Shown piece after piece: positions 1-7,621 of a stretch of 15,041 bases of DNA. Below the pieces are notes generated by a model that worked only from the letters and a program-made list of their open reading frames with translations, searched no databases and was not told the DNA's origin. Numbering within the stretch: position 1 is the first letter of the stretch; every line of letters starts with the position of its first letter. The position numbers and the translations under genes are program-made. The DNA comes from an uncultured Candidatus Melainabacteria bacterium (GTDB lineage: Bacteria > Cyanobacteriota > Vampirovibrionia > Gastranaerophilales > Gastranaerophilaceae), in the NCBI GenBank assembly GCA_934693215.1, contig CAKUVB010000020.1:1-15041 (forward strand), written 5' to 3'.

Positions 1-449
1 CAACCAACTTTTACTGAATATTTTTCAAATACTCTAAAACAAGGTGTTGTTTTTCTTGTATCAACAATTCTTGCTTTATATCCTTCGATTGCTTTTTGGT
101 ATTTTCTTGTTTCAGTTGCGATACCTGACATTCTTTGAATATAGTTCAAAGCTGTTCTTTCACCTGTCAAAACTGCTCTTGCTGAACCTTTTACTTCTGC
201 AAGTTTATCACCTTTTTTTATTTCGTCACCATCTTTAACATAAAATTTGATTTCGATATCTTTGTCTAATATTTCAAAAACTGTCTTAAACACATTACGA
301 CCACAGAAAACACCATCTGTACGTGAATTTAATGTACATTTCATTGTGTCATCTTCTGATACTAAATTGTCTGTTGTAATATCTCCAAAACCGATATCTT
401 CAATAAGTGCTTGTTTTACATATTCTTCAATCAAAAATCTATTTAACAA
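1..449 (-). CDS. nadC: Nicotinate-nucleotide diphosphorylase (quinolinate phosphoribosyltransferase), C-terminus cut by window edge
   Basis: Converts quinolinate and PRPP to nicotinate mononucleotide, CO2 and PPi in de novo NAD synthesis; cytoplasmic. The visible 149 residues are about half of a usual protein of roughly 280. They read as NadC from the first residues: EDIGFGDITTD (17-27), GERTALNYIQRMSGIAT (96-112) and DTRKTTP (130-136) are hallmark blocks of substrate binding and active site. No ATG is available. I start at TTG 449-447 because AAGGAG lies 9 bases upstream, inside the end of nadB; the next in-frame TTG (434-432) is too far from it. The start overlaps the nadB stop by 11 bases, which implies translational coupling. 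NadB makes iminoaspartate, NadA (not seen here) makes quinolinate, and NadC consumes it. One oddity is Cys-137 after DTRKTTP, where many homologues have Gly. Confidence 0.93.
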   Translation of the reverse strand, partial: MLNRFLIEEYVKQALIEDIGFGDITTDNLVSEDDTMKCTLNSRTDGVFCGRNVFKTVFEILDKDIEIKFYVKDGDEIKKGDKLAEVKGSARAVLTGERTALNYIQRMSGIATETRKYQKAIEGYKARIVDTRKTTPCFRVFEKYSVKVG

Positions 450-2055
450 AACTAGGTTCTCCTTGTCCTTTTATCATACAGTTGTGGATTCCTTCTTCAA
501 ATGTTATCGGGCAATCCAAACGACAATGTGCACCACGTGACTCTTGTCGTTTTAATGCTGATTTTATAATCAACTGCGAAACTGTCAACATATTTCTAAA
601 CTCGTACTCTGCTTTATTCAAGCATCTTGTCTTTCTTCCAAATCTGTTTTTTAAACTAAATATCAAATCAAGACCCTTAAGCAAAGATTCTTCTGTTCTT
701 AAAATACCTGCGTTTTCCCACATTATATCCTCAAGTTCTTGTTTCATTGAGTCTATATCATAATCTTCTTCACTAATAGGTAGTGAATAACTATCTATTA
801 CACCTTTTATATTCTCATCTATCTTTCTTGGTGGAACAAGGTTCATAAACGATAAATAATTAGCAAGTTCATGTGCTGACACCACACACTCTAACAACGA
901 ATTGCTTGCCAATCTGTTTGCACCATGCAACCCTGTAGATGCACATTCACCAATCGCATAAAGTCCCCTAATAGAAGTTCGACCTTCAAGATTCGTTTTG
1001 ATACCACCCATCATATAATGTGCTGCCGGAGCAACAGGAATAGGTTTTGTCGCAATATCAATATCATATTTCTTACAAATTTTAGATATTGTAGGAAATC
1101 TTTTCGCAAGTTTTTCTGCCGGAATATGTGTTGCATCAAGATAAACACAATCTGAATCAGTTTTCATCATTCTATCAAAAATAGCACGAGTAACAACATC
1201 ACGAGGAGCAAGTTCTTTTAGCTCGTGATACTCACTCATAAACTGAACACCGTTTTTATCAACAAGTTTTGCACCTTCGCCCCTTACTGATTCTGATATC
1301 AAAAATCTCTTTTTAGAATTTGGAATACAAAGAGCAGTCGGGTGGAATTGTACAAATTCCATATCCTGTAATATTGCACCGGCATTATAAGCAAGTGCCA
1401 AACCATCACCTGTAGCAACTGTCGGATTTGTTGTGTATTTATACAACTGTCCTACACCACCTGTTGCAAGAATAATTGCTGATGAATATATAGTTTGATA
1501 CTCATTAGTCAAAGAGTTATATGTAATAATACCCTTACATTCACTATCTGTATTTATCAATAACTCAGTTATGATTGAATCTTCGATTATATCAATATTT
1601 GGATTTTCTTTAGTTCGTTTGCAAAGAGTTTTTTCAATTACACTACCTGTAGCATCTCCACCGGCATGTAATATCCTACGAACACTATGAGCAGCCTCTA
1701 AAGTATAGGTTAATTCACCGTTTTCATCTCTATCAAATTCTACACCCATACTAATAAGGTTATTAATAACTTCATCAGAATTTTGTGAAATAAATTTTAC
1801 TGTTTCAATATCACTCAACCCTGCACCAGCTCTCAATGTATCTTTTGTATGAAGCTCAACTGAATCCTCTTTATTAGATTTCATTACCGCAACAATACCA
1901 CCTTGTGCATAGCGAGAATTACTTTCTCCGAAGTTTGATTTTGTAATAACAAGTAGCCCGTCAGGAAGATTAATATTTTGTGCAATCTTTAACGCACAAA
2001 ACAAACCAGAAATACCACTTCCTACAACTACTGCTGAATATTTTGAATATTTCAT
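439..2055 (-). CDS. nadB: L-aspartate oxidase (FAD-dependent)
   Basis: Oxidises L-aspartate to iminoaspartate, the first step of de novo NAD synthesis; soluble flavoprotein of the succinate dehydrogenase/fumarate reductase family. From the ATG at 2055 it is 538 residues, very near the family length of about 540. Visible blocks in order: GSGISG dinucleotide-binding motif (12-17), SRYAQGGIVAV, the HSVRRILHAGGDATG block, LATGGVGQLY, MEFVQFHPTAL, SVRGEGA and RDVVTRAI in the catalytic region, then APAAHYMMGGI and GLHGANRLASNSLLE near the flavin. The frame stays open to a TTG at 2145, adding 30 residues. I reject that start because the fold begins at MKYSKYSAVVVGSG and AGGAA lies about 10 bases before the ATG. 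The start lies 108 bases after the alr stop, with no terminator seen between, so alr, nadB and nadC may be cotranscribed. Confidence 0.96.
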   Translation of the reverse strand: MKYSKYSAVVVGSGISGLFCALKIAQNINLPDGLLVITKSNFGESNSRYAQGGIVAVMKSNKEDSVELHTKDTLRAGAGLSDIETVKFISQNSDEVINNLISMGVEFDRDENGELTYTLEAAHSVRRILHAGGDATGSVIEKTLCKRTKENPNIDIIEDSIITELLINTDSECKGIITYNSLTNEYQTIYSSAIILATGGVGQLYKYTTNPTVATGDGLALAYNAGAILQDMEFVQFHPTALCIPNSKKRFLISESVRGEGAKLVDKNGVQFMSEYHELKELAPRDVVTRAIFDRMMKTDSDCVYLDATHIPAEKLAKRFPTISKICKKYDIDIATKPIPVAPAAHYMMGGIKTNLEGRTSIRGLYAIGECASTGLHGANRLASNSLLECVVSAHELANYLSFMNLVPPRKIDENIKGVIDSYSLPISEEDYDIDSMKQELEDIMWENAGILRTEESLLKGLDLIFSLKNRFGRKTRCLNKAEYEFRNMLTVSQLIIKSALKRQESRGAHCRLDCPITFEEGIHNCMIKGQGEPSFVK

Positions 2056-2163
2056 TTTCCTAGTGTTCCTATAAAAATTCCTATACTGTAATTCTAAACC
2101 AAACGACAAAAAATTGCTAATAAGGTTTATAACTTTATATAACAATTTTTTATTTATTAATTT

Positions 2164-3300
2164 TTATCTTGTATAAACTCTAGGTAATCTAACTTTTAAT
2201 CTACAAGGGAGTTCGTAATTAATTGTACCAACTATTTTTGCCCAATTATCTAACGATAAATCATTATCTTTATCATCTAAAAGAGTAATTATATCTCCTA
2301 ATTTTGCATCAACTCCTGAAATATCAAACATCATTTGATCCATTGTAATATTCCCAATTTGTTTGATTTTCTTGCCGTTTAATTTTGCATAAATTTTATT
2401 AGACAAAGCTCTTGGAACTCCGTCTGCATAACCAATAGGTACAGTTGCAACTTGCGTATCTTGTTCTGCGACAAATGTATGTCCATAACTAACACCATCA
2501 TGTGCCGGCATGGTATGAATATTTGTTATTCTTCCCTTCAATTCCATAATAGGTCTTAATTCAGGATAAAATCTCAATTTTTCAGGTAAATCAGGATACA
2601 AGCCATACAAAGAAATCCCCACACGTACCATGTTAGAATGTAAATCTTTTGGGTCATAAATCATTGTACCTGCTGTATTCAAAATATGTATCAAAAGTCC
2701 TTCTGTATCAACATTTGATATAACTTCATTCCATCTTTCAAATTGGATTTTTGTTTTTTCAGAAATTTCAGCATTCGCAAGATGAGTAAAGATACCCTTC
2801 AAATCTATAAACTCACATTGTTGAACTTTTTTGATAAATTCTATCGCTTTTTTAGGTTGAAGTCCTATACGATTCATGCCTGTATCAAGTTTTATATGAA
2901 CTTTTGGTTTTAAACCAAATCTTTCATAAACCTTATAACAAGCACTGATATGTTCTTCTTCAAAAATAGAAATCGAAATATTGTTTTTTGCCGCAACATC
3001 AAAAGACCATACAGGGACAGCACCTACGACAAGAACTTCACAGTCAATATTTTCTGCCCTTAAATCAAGTCCCTCATCTATTGACGCAACTCCCAACATA
3101 TCAACACCTGAAGCCAACATAGTTGGAGCTACCATTACACAACCATGCCCGTAAGCATCAGCTTTGACTATGCCTAATAGCTTTGTATCTTTATCAATAT
3201 TTTTTTTGAATTCTTGCACATTGTGTGCTAAAGAATCTAAATTGACTTCTACCCAGGCATCTCTATGTATATTTACTTGTGTTCTACGTGTGTTTTTCAT
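2164..3300 (-). CDS. alr: Alanine racemase (PLP-dependent)
   Basis: Interconverts L- and D-alanine, supplying D-Ala for peptidoglycan; cytoplasmic. It has the N-terminal TIM barrel followed by a C-terminal beta domain. The PLP lysine is Lys46 in VKADAYGHG, the second catalytic base is Tyr272 in GVSYGHTF, and family blocks KLDTGMNRIG (137-146), HLANAE, MVRVGISLYG and PIGYADG are present. Counted from the ATG at 3300 it has 378 residues, normal for the family. A TTG at 3315 would add five residues, but a TATAAT box sits between the two, six bases before the ATG, so the mRNA probably starts at or next to the ATG and excludes the TTG. No Shine-Dalgarno sequence is visible. The gene lies between an exported protein gene (stop at 3370) and nadB. 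Confidence 0.96.
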   Translation of the reverse strand: MKNTRRTQVNIHRDAWVEVNLDSLAHNVQEFKKNIDKDTKLLGIVKADAYGHGCVMVAPTMLASGVDMLGVASIDEGLDLRAENIDCEVLVVGAVPVWSFDVAAKNNISISIFEEEHISACYKVYERFGLKPKVHIKLDTGMNRIGLQPKKAIEFIKKVQQCEFIDLKGIFTHLANAEISEKTKIQFERWNEVISNVDTEGLLIHILNTAGTMIYDPKDLHSNMVRVGISLYGLYPDLPEKLRFYPELRPIMELKGRITNIHTMPAHDGVSYGHTFVAEQDTQVATVPIGYADGVPRALSNKIYAKLNGKKIKQIGNITMDQMMFDISGVDAKLGDIITLLDDKDNDLSLDNWAKIVGTINYELPCRLKVRLPRVYTR

Positions 3301-3306
3301 ATCAAC

Positions 3307-3312
3307 ATTATA
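3307..3312 (-). promoter_or_regulatory. Candidate leaderless promoter of alr (-10 TATAAT)
   Basis: A consensus TATAAT ends exactly six bases before the alr ATG. Normal -10 to transcription start spacing (6-8 bases) would put +1 at the first base of the start codon or next to it. No convincing -35 is visible at 16-18 bases. The absence of a Shine-Dalgarno sequence fits a leaderless mRNA. Confidence 0.55.
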
Positions 3313-3369
3313 CAACTAACAAAATTATTATTAGCAGAATGATTTATATTAAACAATTCTCTATTATTA

Positions 3370-4044
3370 CTAGTTTACAGGAATATCAATTGGTTGTGTA
3401 AGTTTTGTTTGGAACTTTGTACCCTTAACAAAAGTTACCTCTTGTCCTTTTCTAAACAAATCTATCACACTATCTCCAATTAAATAGCCTGCACCACCGA
3501 TTCCACCACCTAATGCACATACAGGACAAGTTACAAACTGTATACCGGGAGCAGATTCACCGGCTTTTAAACCGTAATTTGTAGAAACTTTTGTTATATC
3601 AACGCATTTTTCCCAATTTTCTTGTATTGCTTCGCCATAACCTTGTGAATTATATATACCACCATCATAAGTAACTTTGTTTAAACCAACAAAAGCAAGG
3701 CTCAAAGGTACTTGACGACCGGTAGGTGTTACAATATGGTCAAAATCTATATATAAAACTGCACCTCTTGAACATATTTTAGCAGTTTTTATTCGTGCAA
3801 TACTTCCTCTAACAATAGAACCTGCAGGAAGAACTATATTGTTTTGATATTTTTGATCGTTTAAAAGAATAAAATTACAAGTATCACCTTCTTGATTTGC
3901 CATTGTATCAATTGTTTGCATCAATTGAAGCTGAAACGATGTACCAGCAGGAATTCTAGCACTTCTTGCATCACCTTTGTACGGTGCAGCATAAGACAAA
4001 TTCATGAACGCAAATAAACTCAATATTACTAATAAAACTCTCAT
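3370..4044 (-). CDS. Unknown exported protein with terminally repeated GTxFQ motif and glycine-zipper segment
   Basis: Function not recognised. Residues 1-19 are a typical Sec signal peptide (MRVLL, hydrophobic core, cleavage likely after SYA). The mature part looks beta-rich: IPAGTSFQLQLMQTID (31-46) is echoed at the C-terminus by VKGTKFQTKLTQPID (206-220), and PAGSIVRGSIARI (73-85) has the G-x-I-x-x-G style of beta-barrel or beta-sandwich domains. Five cysteines include CPVC (173-176), followed by a glycine-rich stretch GGGIGGAGYLIG (179-190) that could insert in or pack against a membrane. Loose resemblance to VirB10/TrbI-like beta domains is possible but unproven. ATG is preceded by GAGG at good spacing and by a -10 TATAAT. 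It lies between mntP and alr on the same strand but appears to have its own promoter. Confidence 0.85.
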   Translation of the reverse strand: MRVLLVILSLFAFMNLSYAAPYKGDARSARIPAGTSFQLQLMQTIDTMANQEGDTCNFILLNDQKYQNNIVLPAGSIVRGSIARIKTAKICSRGAVLYIDFDHIVTPTGRQVPLSLAFVGLNKVTYDGGIYNSQGYGEAIQENWEKCVDITKVSTNYGLKAGESAPGIQFVTCPVCALGGGIGGAGYLIGDSVIDLFRKGQEVTFVKGTKFQTKLTQPIDIPVN

Positions 4045-4073
4045 TCTAACCTCTTTTCTTATTTTTCGAGTTA

Positions 4074-4103
4074 ATTATACCATATTTTTGTTTAATGAAA
4101 CAA
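4074..4103 (-). promoter_or_regulatory. Promoter of the exported protein gene
   Basis: TATAAT at 4079-4074 is preceded by TATGG; a weak -35 TTGTTT lies at 4103-4098 with an 18-base spacer. The -10 is about 29 bases before the ATG, leaving room for a short leader that carries the GAGG ribosome-binding site. The spacing therefore differs from the leaderless set. Confidence 0.5.
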
Positions 4104-4105
4104 TG

Positions 4106-4642
4106 CTAAATAATCACTTTTATAGCTAAAGCTATCAAGATTACTCCACCTAAAATTTCAAGGAATTTTGTATTCAAATGTTTAAAAATTCTACCTATAG
4201 AAAACCCTATTATTGAATTAATAAAAGTCATTATACCAATCAAAAGTACAGGAAGAATTATACAATCAAGCTTCAAGCAAAGCGAAATTCCCGCAGAAAA
4301 CGCATCAATGCTTGTTGCTACTGCTATTAAAAACAAAACCGTTAAGCTTAAATCTTTTGAAACATTTTTATTTTCAAACGATTCTTTTATAAAATTTATT
4401 CCCAAATAAAGAAATATCGCAAAAACAATCCATTTAGCATAAGGTTCAATATAACATCTTACACAGCTTGTGCAAATTCCCCCAACAAATGGCATTAAAG
4501 CTTGAAAGCCACCAGTAAAAACAGCTAGAGAAAGTGCCGATTTTATTGGGTGTTGAACTCCTTTTATGCCGTATGAAAACGATACGACACAAGCATCTAT
4601 TGAAAGAGCAAACGCAAGAAGTAATACTTCAATCCAACTCAT
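4106..4642 (-). CDS. mntP: MntP-family manganese efflux pump
   Basis: Predicted inner-membrane protein exporting Mn2+. Its 178 residues form about six hydrophobic helices (roughly 4-24, 37-58, 69-85, 99-121, 128-150, 160-177). The family's duplicated signature is present: ALSIDACVVS (12-21) and ATSIDAFSAG (109-118), each with an acidic residue in the membrane (Asp16, Asp113) expected to bind metal. Length matches the usual 180-190. The ATG overlaps the end of DUF4127 by 14 bases, with AGAGG six bases upstream, so the two are translationally coupled. A YtaF-type sporulation relative is possible by homology alone, but the length and paired motifs favour MntP. No Mn-sensing yybP-ykoY riboswitch was seen upstream. 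Confidence 0.87.
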   Translation of the reverse strand: MSWIEVLLLAFALSIDACVVSFSYGIKGVQHPIKSALSLAVFTGGFQALMPFVGGICTSCVRCYIEPYAKWIVFAIFLYLGINFIKESFENKNVSKDLSLTVLFLIAVATSIDAFSAGISLCLKLDCIILPVLLIGIMTFINSIIGFSIGRIFKHLNTKFLEILGGVILIALAIKVII

Positions 4643-5975
4643 CTACGACCTCTACTTCAAATAATCTGTTCCAAGGATAAGTGTAATTATTTTTTATATC
4701 AATACCTAAAACTTTTTCAACTTGTTCTTCAAACGGTTTCATTTTTACTTTGATATCACAAGGCTTGTCTATTTGTTGTCTAATATTTGCCTGATAAGCC
4801 CAATCATCAAGAAATCTAACCATTTCTACTTTTTTGAATGCATTATCATTATATTTTTTTGAACCAAACTTTATTTTTGCAGTACAAATCAATGTTCCTA
4901 AAGTGTTGGCAGAAGTATTCCAAGCACTATACCCATAAAAATTCTCAAGATTAATTTGTGGAAGAATTTTTGATACAAAATTGTTATCTGCACCATTTGC
5001 ATTTCTAACATCTGCAATCATATATGGTGTATTTGGAAGTTTTATATCACCTGAGAATTGTTCTGTCGGACGCTTCATAACAATTTCGCCTTGATGATTT
5101 TTGAAATTGTTTACAATTAAAATAATATCTTGATTTTCTTCTACAACTTTTATCTTCGCAAGAGCAAGCTGATTAAGAACAGAATTTTCGATTGATACGT
5201 CCTCATAGTTTGAAATCAAATTCTTTGAATCGGGGTCAGTAAACTCAACTTTCACTTTCAAATCAGTATCATAAGCTCTTGAAAGAAGGCTTATCGGAAT
5301 TTCGTCTGCTCCTGTGATAACTTTTGCCCCATTTTTCTCAAGCTCCTTAGCCTCTTTTACATTAAATCCATATTCAGCACAATCATCTTTTGAAAATATA
5401 AGTTCGTCAAAAAATCCCAATTTTTGCCATTCTAAATACATTTTATTAATATTAAAATTTCTCTGACGAGTTGAAAGATAATCATTCAAAATATTTGTTG
5501 GGATAAGGTTTTGTACAGGACTTCCAAAATTCCCTAAATTACATTTATGAGTATTGTATGAATATTCGAAAATCTTTGTGCCGTATTTGTTCCAATATTC
5601 TTTTTCTTCCTCGTTATAATTATTATTAGAAATCCTCATTATACTGGAAAATGCTAGAACTTTTGCTTTTTTCTTTGTCCATTCTTGACGAAATTTAAGG
5701 ACACGATTTTTGATAACCTGTTCAGAATCAGTACTTCTGCGAGAAGGAATAAGCCCACCATAAGCAATAGTATCAAGAGAAATTATCACTTTATCTAAAT
5801 CCGGAAGTTGTTTAAACCACTCATATATTTTATCAACATCAGCATTACAAGTTAATGAACCTAAATATTCTCTAGGTGGAATAAAAAACTCAATATTTGA
5901 ATCTATCTTCGCAATATCAACTGCAAGATTATAACAAACAGGTCTGTTATCTATTGGTATAAATGCTATTCTCAT
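4629..5975 (-). CDS. DUF4127 family protein
   Basis: Biochemical function unknown. Family membership rests on the N-terminal block IPIDNRPVCYNL (6-17), then PPREYLGSLTC (33-43) and IISLDTIAYGGLIPSRR (64-80), the expected conserved blocks of DUF4127. Later parts include ITGADEIPISLLSRAY (about 221-236) and an Asn-rich segment with DVRNANGADN. At 448 residues it is somewhat shorter than many members of about 500. There is no signal peptide or membrane segment, so it should be cytoplasmic. Asp/Asn/Arg-rich motifs followed by glycine suggest an enzyme, but no known catalytic set is recognised. The ATG lacks a ribosome-binding site and is preceded at six bases by TATAAT. The 3' end overlaps mntP by 14 bases, so the two are probably one transcription unit. 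Confidence 0.85.
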   Translation of the reverse strand: MRIAFIPIDNRPVCYNLAVDIAKIDSNIEFFIPPREYLGSLTCNADVDKIYEWFKQLPDLDKVIISLDTIAYGGLIPSRRSTDSEQVIKNRVLKFRQEWTKKKAKVLAFSSIMRISNNNYNEEEKEYWNKYGTKIFEYSYNTHKCNLGNFGSPVQNLIPTNILNDYLSTRQRNFNINKMYLEWQKLGFFDELIFSKDDCAEYGFNVKEAKELEKNGAKVITGADEIPISLLSRAYDTDLKVKVEFTDPDSKNLISNYEDVSIENSVLNQLALAKIKVVEENQDIILIVNNFKNHQGEIVMKRPTEQFSGDIKLPNTPYMIADVRNANGADNNFVSKILPQINLENFYGYSAWNTSANTLGTLICTAKIKFGSKKYNDNAFKKVEMVRFLDDWAYQANIRQQIDKPCDIKVKMKPFEEQVEKVLGIDIKNNYTYPWNRLFEVEVVDELD

Positions 5976-5981
5976 AAAAAT

Positions 5982-6009
5982 ATTATACCGTTTTAAATAA
6001 AGAAGTAAA
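5982..6009 (-). promoter_or_regulatory. Candidate leaderless promoter of the DUF4127-mntP unit
   Basis: TATAAT at 5987-5982 is followed by exactly six bases (ATTTTT) and the ATG. A partial -35, TTTACT, lies at 6009-6004 with a 16-base spacer. It falls in the 43-base gap after the ftsL-like gene, which suggests that DUF4127-mntP is transcribed separately from rsmH-ftsL. Confidence 0.6.
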
Positions 6010-6018
6010 TAACTTTAT

Positions 6019-6549
6019 CTAATACCCAATAGACCAAGAGAAAGGACGTTCTGTTTCAAATTGAACAGGTTTTGCTTGAGTTGTTGCAACTTCAGGAGCT
6101 TCTATAACATGGTCAGGTTTTTGGAGTAAATTTGTTTTTTGCATAGTCATATCAACATTACTAAAAGATTTTAATTTATCAAGTTGGTTTTGCAAATCTG
6201 CATTCTCATCGTTTAGCATAATTGTTTGACGACTATATTCATTAAGTTTGATTTCACTAGACACAACAAAATAATAGCTTATTATTGAAACAAAAATAAG
6301 ACATAACAATAATCCACATAATGTTTTGTTTACTTTTTTTATCGCCATAGCTTTGACTAAATTTTCCTTAGGGAAATATCCATCAATAATTTGTTTAGAA
6401 TCTTCTTCCCTTTTGGTATTAATATACCCTAAATCTTTAGGATATAGAATACTTCCATTGGTTGATTGCGAAATAGGATTTGAAGCAACAGAATAACTGA
6501 TACTGTATTCCTCTTGAATTGATTTGTTGTTCGTATAGTTTCTAGCCAA
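6019..6549 (-). CDS. FtsL-like cell-division protein
   Basis: Likely a bitopic divisome protein of the FtsL/DivIC type. Evidence is architecture and position: a basic cytoplasmic N-terminus of about 75 residues, one transmembrane helix (about 77-96), then a heptad-like coiled coil (97-131, ending DLQNQLDKLKSF), all directly behind rsmH, where ftsL sits in the dcw cluster. After the coil, NLLQKPDHVIEAP (140-152) resembles the LxMxxPxE tail of FtsL proteins. At 176 residues it is longer than the usual 100-130, with an extended Ser/Asn-rich cytoplasmic tail and a Pro-rich C-terminus. No ATG exists before residue 68, so TTG at 6549 is used; it has TAGG seven bases upstream and lies eight bases after the rsmH stop. 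The expected next genes ftsI and mraY are absent; a different transcription unit follows. Confidence 0.72.
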   Translation of the reverse strand: MARNYTNNKSIQEEYSISYSVASNPISQSTNGSILYPKDLGYINTKREEDSKQIIDGYFPKENLVKAMAIKKVNKTLCGLLLCLIFVSIISYYFVVSSEIKLNEYSRQTIMLNDENADLQNQLDKLKSFSNVDMTMQKTNLLQKPDHVIEAPEVATTQAKPVQFETERPFSWSIGY

Positions 6550-6557
6550 AGTTTAAC

Positions 6558-7487
6558 CTACTTTTTTATACACCTAACGACTCTCAGTTTTGCACTCCTA
6601 GACGGAGGATTCTCCCTAATTTCTTCAACAGACGCCACGATTGGTTTTCTGTTTACTAACTCTATTCTTGGTGGTTCGCAAGTGCATATCAAATTATTAC
6701 ATCTACACTTTTGAGCTTCATACTTGAACAGCCTTTTGACTATTCTATCCTCCAAAGAATGAAAACTTATCACAGATATTATAGCACCATATCCTAATAA
6801 ATCCAATACATCTGTTAAGATTTTAGTAACATTTTCAAGTTCATCATTAACCTCTATCCTAATAGCCTGAAACACTCTAGTTGCAGGGTGTATAGAGGTT
6901 TTTATTCTTGGTGTTGCTTCTACTATCAAATCGGCTAATTCAAGTGTAGTCTTGATTGGACGAATTTTTCTTTTTGTTACAATTGCTTTTGCAATTCTTT
7001 TAGAAAATCTTTCTTCTCCGTATTCACTAAAAATAGCTACAAGCTCATCTTCTTTATAAGCATTAACAACATCATAAGCTGTAAAATCACTCGTCATATT
7101 AAATCTCATATCAAGAGGAGCATCTTTCATAAAAGAAAAACCTCTCTCCGCTTTTGTGAGCTGGTGATAAGAAGCTCCAAGGTCAAGAATTACCCCGCCT
7201 GTGATTTTTTCTATCCCATAGTTTGCCATTTGAGATTTAATATTCACATAGGAATCTTTGATAATTGTAAGATTGCTATACTGTTTTAGTCTTTCTGATG
7301 CAAAACTAATAGCATCATCATCTATATCAAACGCAAATAATTTACCGTCAGGTGCAATTCTTTGCAAAATAAGTTCGCTGTGTCCGCCTCCACCTAAAGT
7401 ACAATCAACATAAATTTTGCCTGATGTACACTCAAGCGCATCAACAGCCTCATTTTTCATAACAGTATAATGTTTGAATTCAACCAT
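6558..7487 (-). CDS. rsmH: 16S rRNA (cytosine(1402)-N(4))-methyltransferase RsmH
   Basis: SAM-dependent methylation of C1402 (N4) in the ribosomal decoding centre; formerly MraW. The 309 residues match the family. Motifs: VDCTLGGGGHSELIL (27-41, SAM loop), FDIDDDAI (53-60), GGVILDLGASYHQL, ERGFSFMKDAPLDMRF, FQAIRIEVNDEL and SVISFHSLEDRIVK, all diagnostic. A Cys cluster near 262-271 (CRCNNLICTC) is also usual in the family. The ATG at 7487 has no ribosome-binding site. TATTAT with an upstream TGT sits six bases before it, so it may be read from a leaderless mRNA. It is followed at eight bases by the ftsL-like gene, the conserved dcw order. Confidence 0.97.
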   Translation of the reverse strand: MVEFKHYTVMKNEAVDALECTSGKIYVDCTLGGGGHSELILQRIAPDGKLFAFDIDDDAISFASERLKQYSNLTIIKDSYVNIKSQMANYGIEKITGGVILDLGASYHQLTKAERGFSFMKDAPLDMRFNMTSDFTAYDVVNAYKEDELVAIFSEYGEERFSKRIAKAIVTKRKIRPIKTTLELADLIVEATPRIKTSIHPATRVFQAIRIEVNDELENVTKILTDVLDLLGYGAIISVISFHSLEDRIVKRLFKYEAQKCRCNNLICTCEPPRIELVNRKPIVASVEEIRENPPSRSAKLRVVRCIKK

Positions 7488-7493
7488 AAAGCA

Positions 7494-7502
7494 ATAATAA
7501 CA
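7494..7502 (-). promoter_or_regulatory. Candidate leaderless promoter of rsmH (extended -10)
   Basis: TGT-TATTAT (7502-7494) gives an extended -10 ending six bases before the rsmH ATG. The -35 region is weak, as is common for TGn promoters. It lies downstream of the cobO terminator, so rsmH starts a new unit. Confidence 0.5.
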
Positions 7503-7560
7503 TAAAAATTAATATAAACGTGCATAAAATGTTATCATCAATGGTTTAAAAACAAATAAA

Positions 7561-7593
7561 CAATAATAAAAAGAGAACCAATTTTGGTTCTCT
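7561..7593 (-). terminator. Rho-independent terminator after cobO
   Basis: A perfect inverted repeat, AGAGAACCAA / TTGGTTCTCT (7572-7581 and 7584-7593), is followed on the minus strand by TTTTATTATTG. It begins about 29 bases after the cobO stop. The plus strand lacks a T tract, so it acts on cobO. Confidence 0.85.
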
Positions 7594-7621
7594 ACCTCAT
7601 TTTAATCATCTCTCTTCAAAT

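Noticed and set aside
439..763. Plus-strand frames opposite nadB and nadC (up to 118 codons).
   Set aside because: All are antisense to confidently identified genes and are rich in Phe/Leu/Ser as expected of reverse frames in AT-rich coding DNA.
2056..2145. Thirty-residue N-terminal extension of nadB from a TTG start.
   Set aside because: It precedes the flavin-binding fold, has no ribosome-binding site, and would make the enzyme longer than the family.
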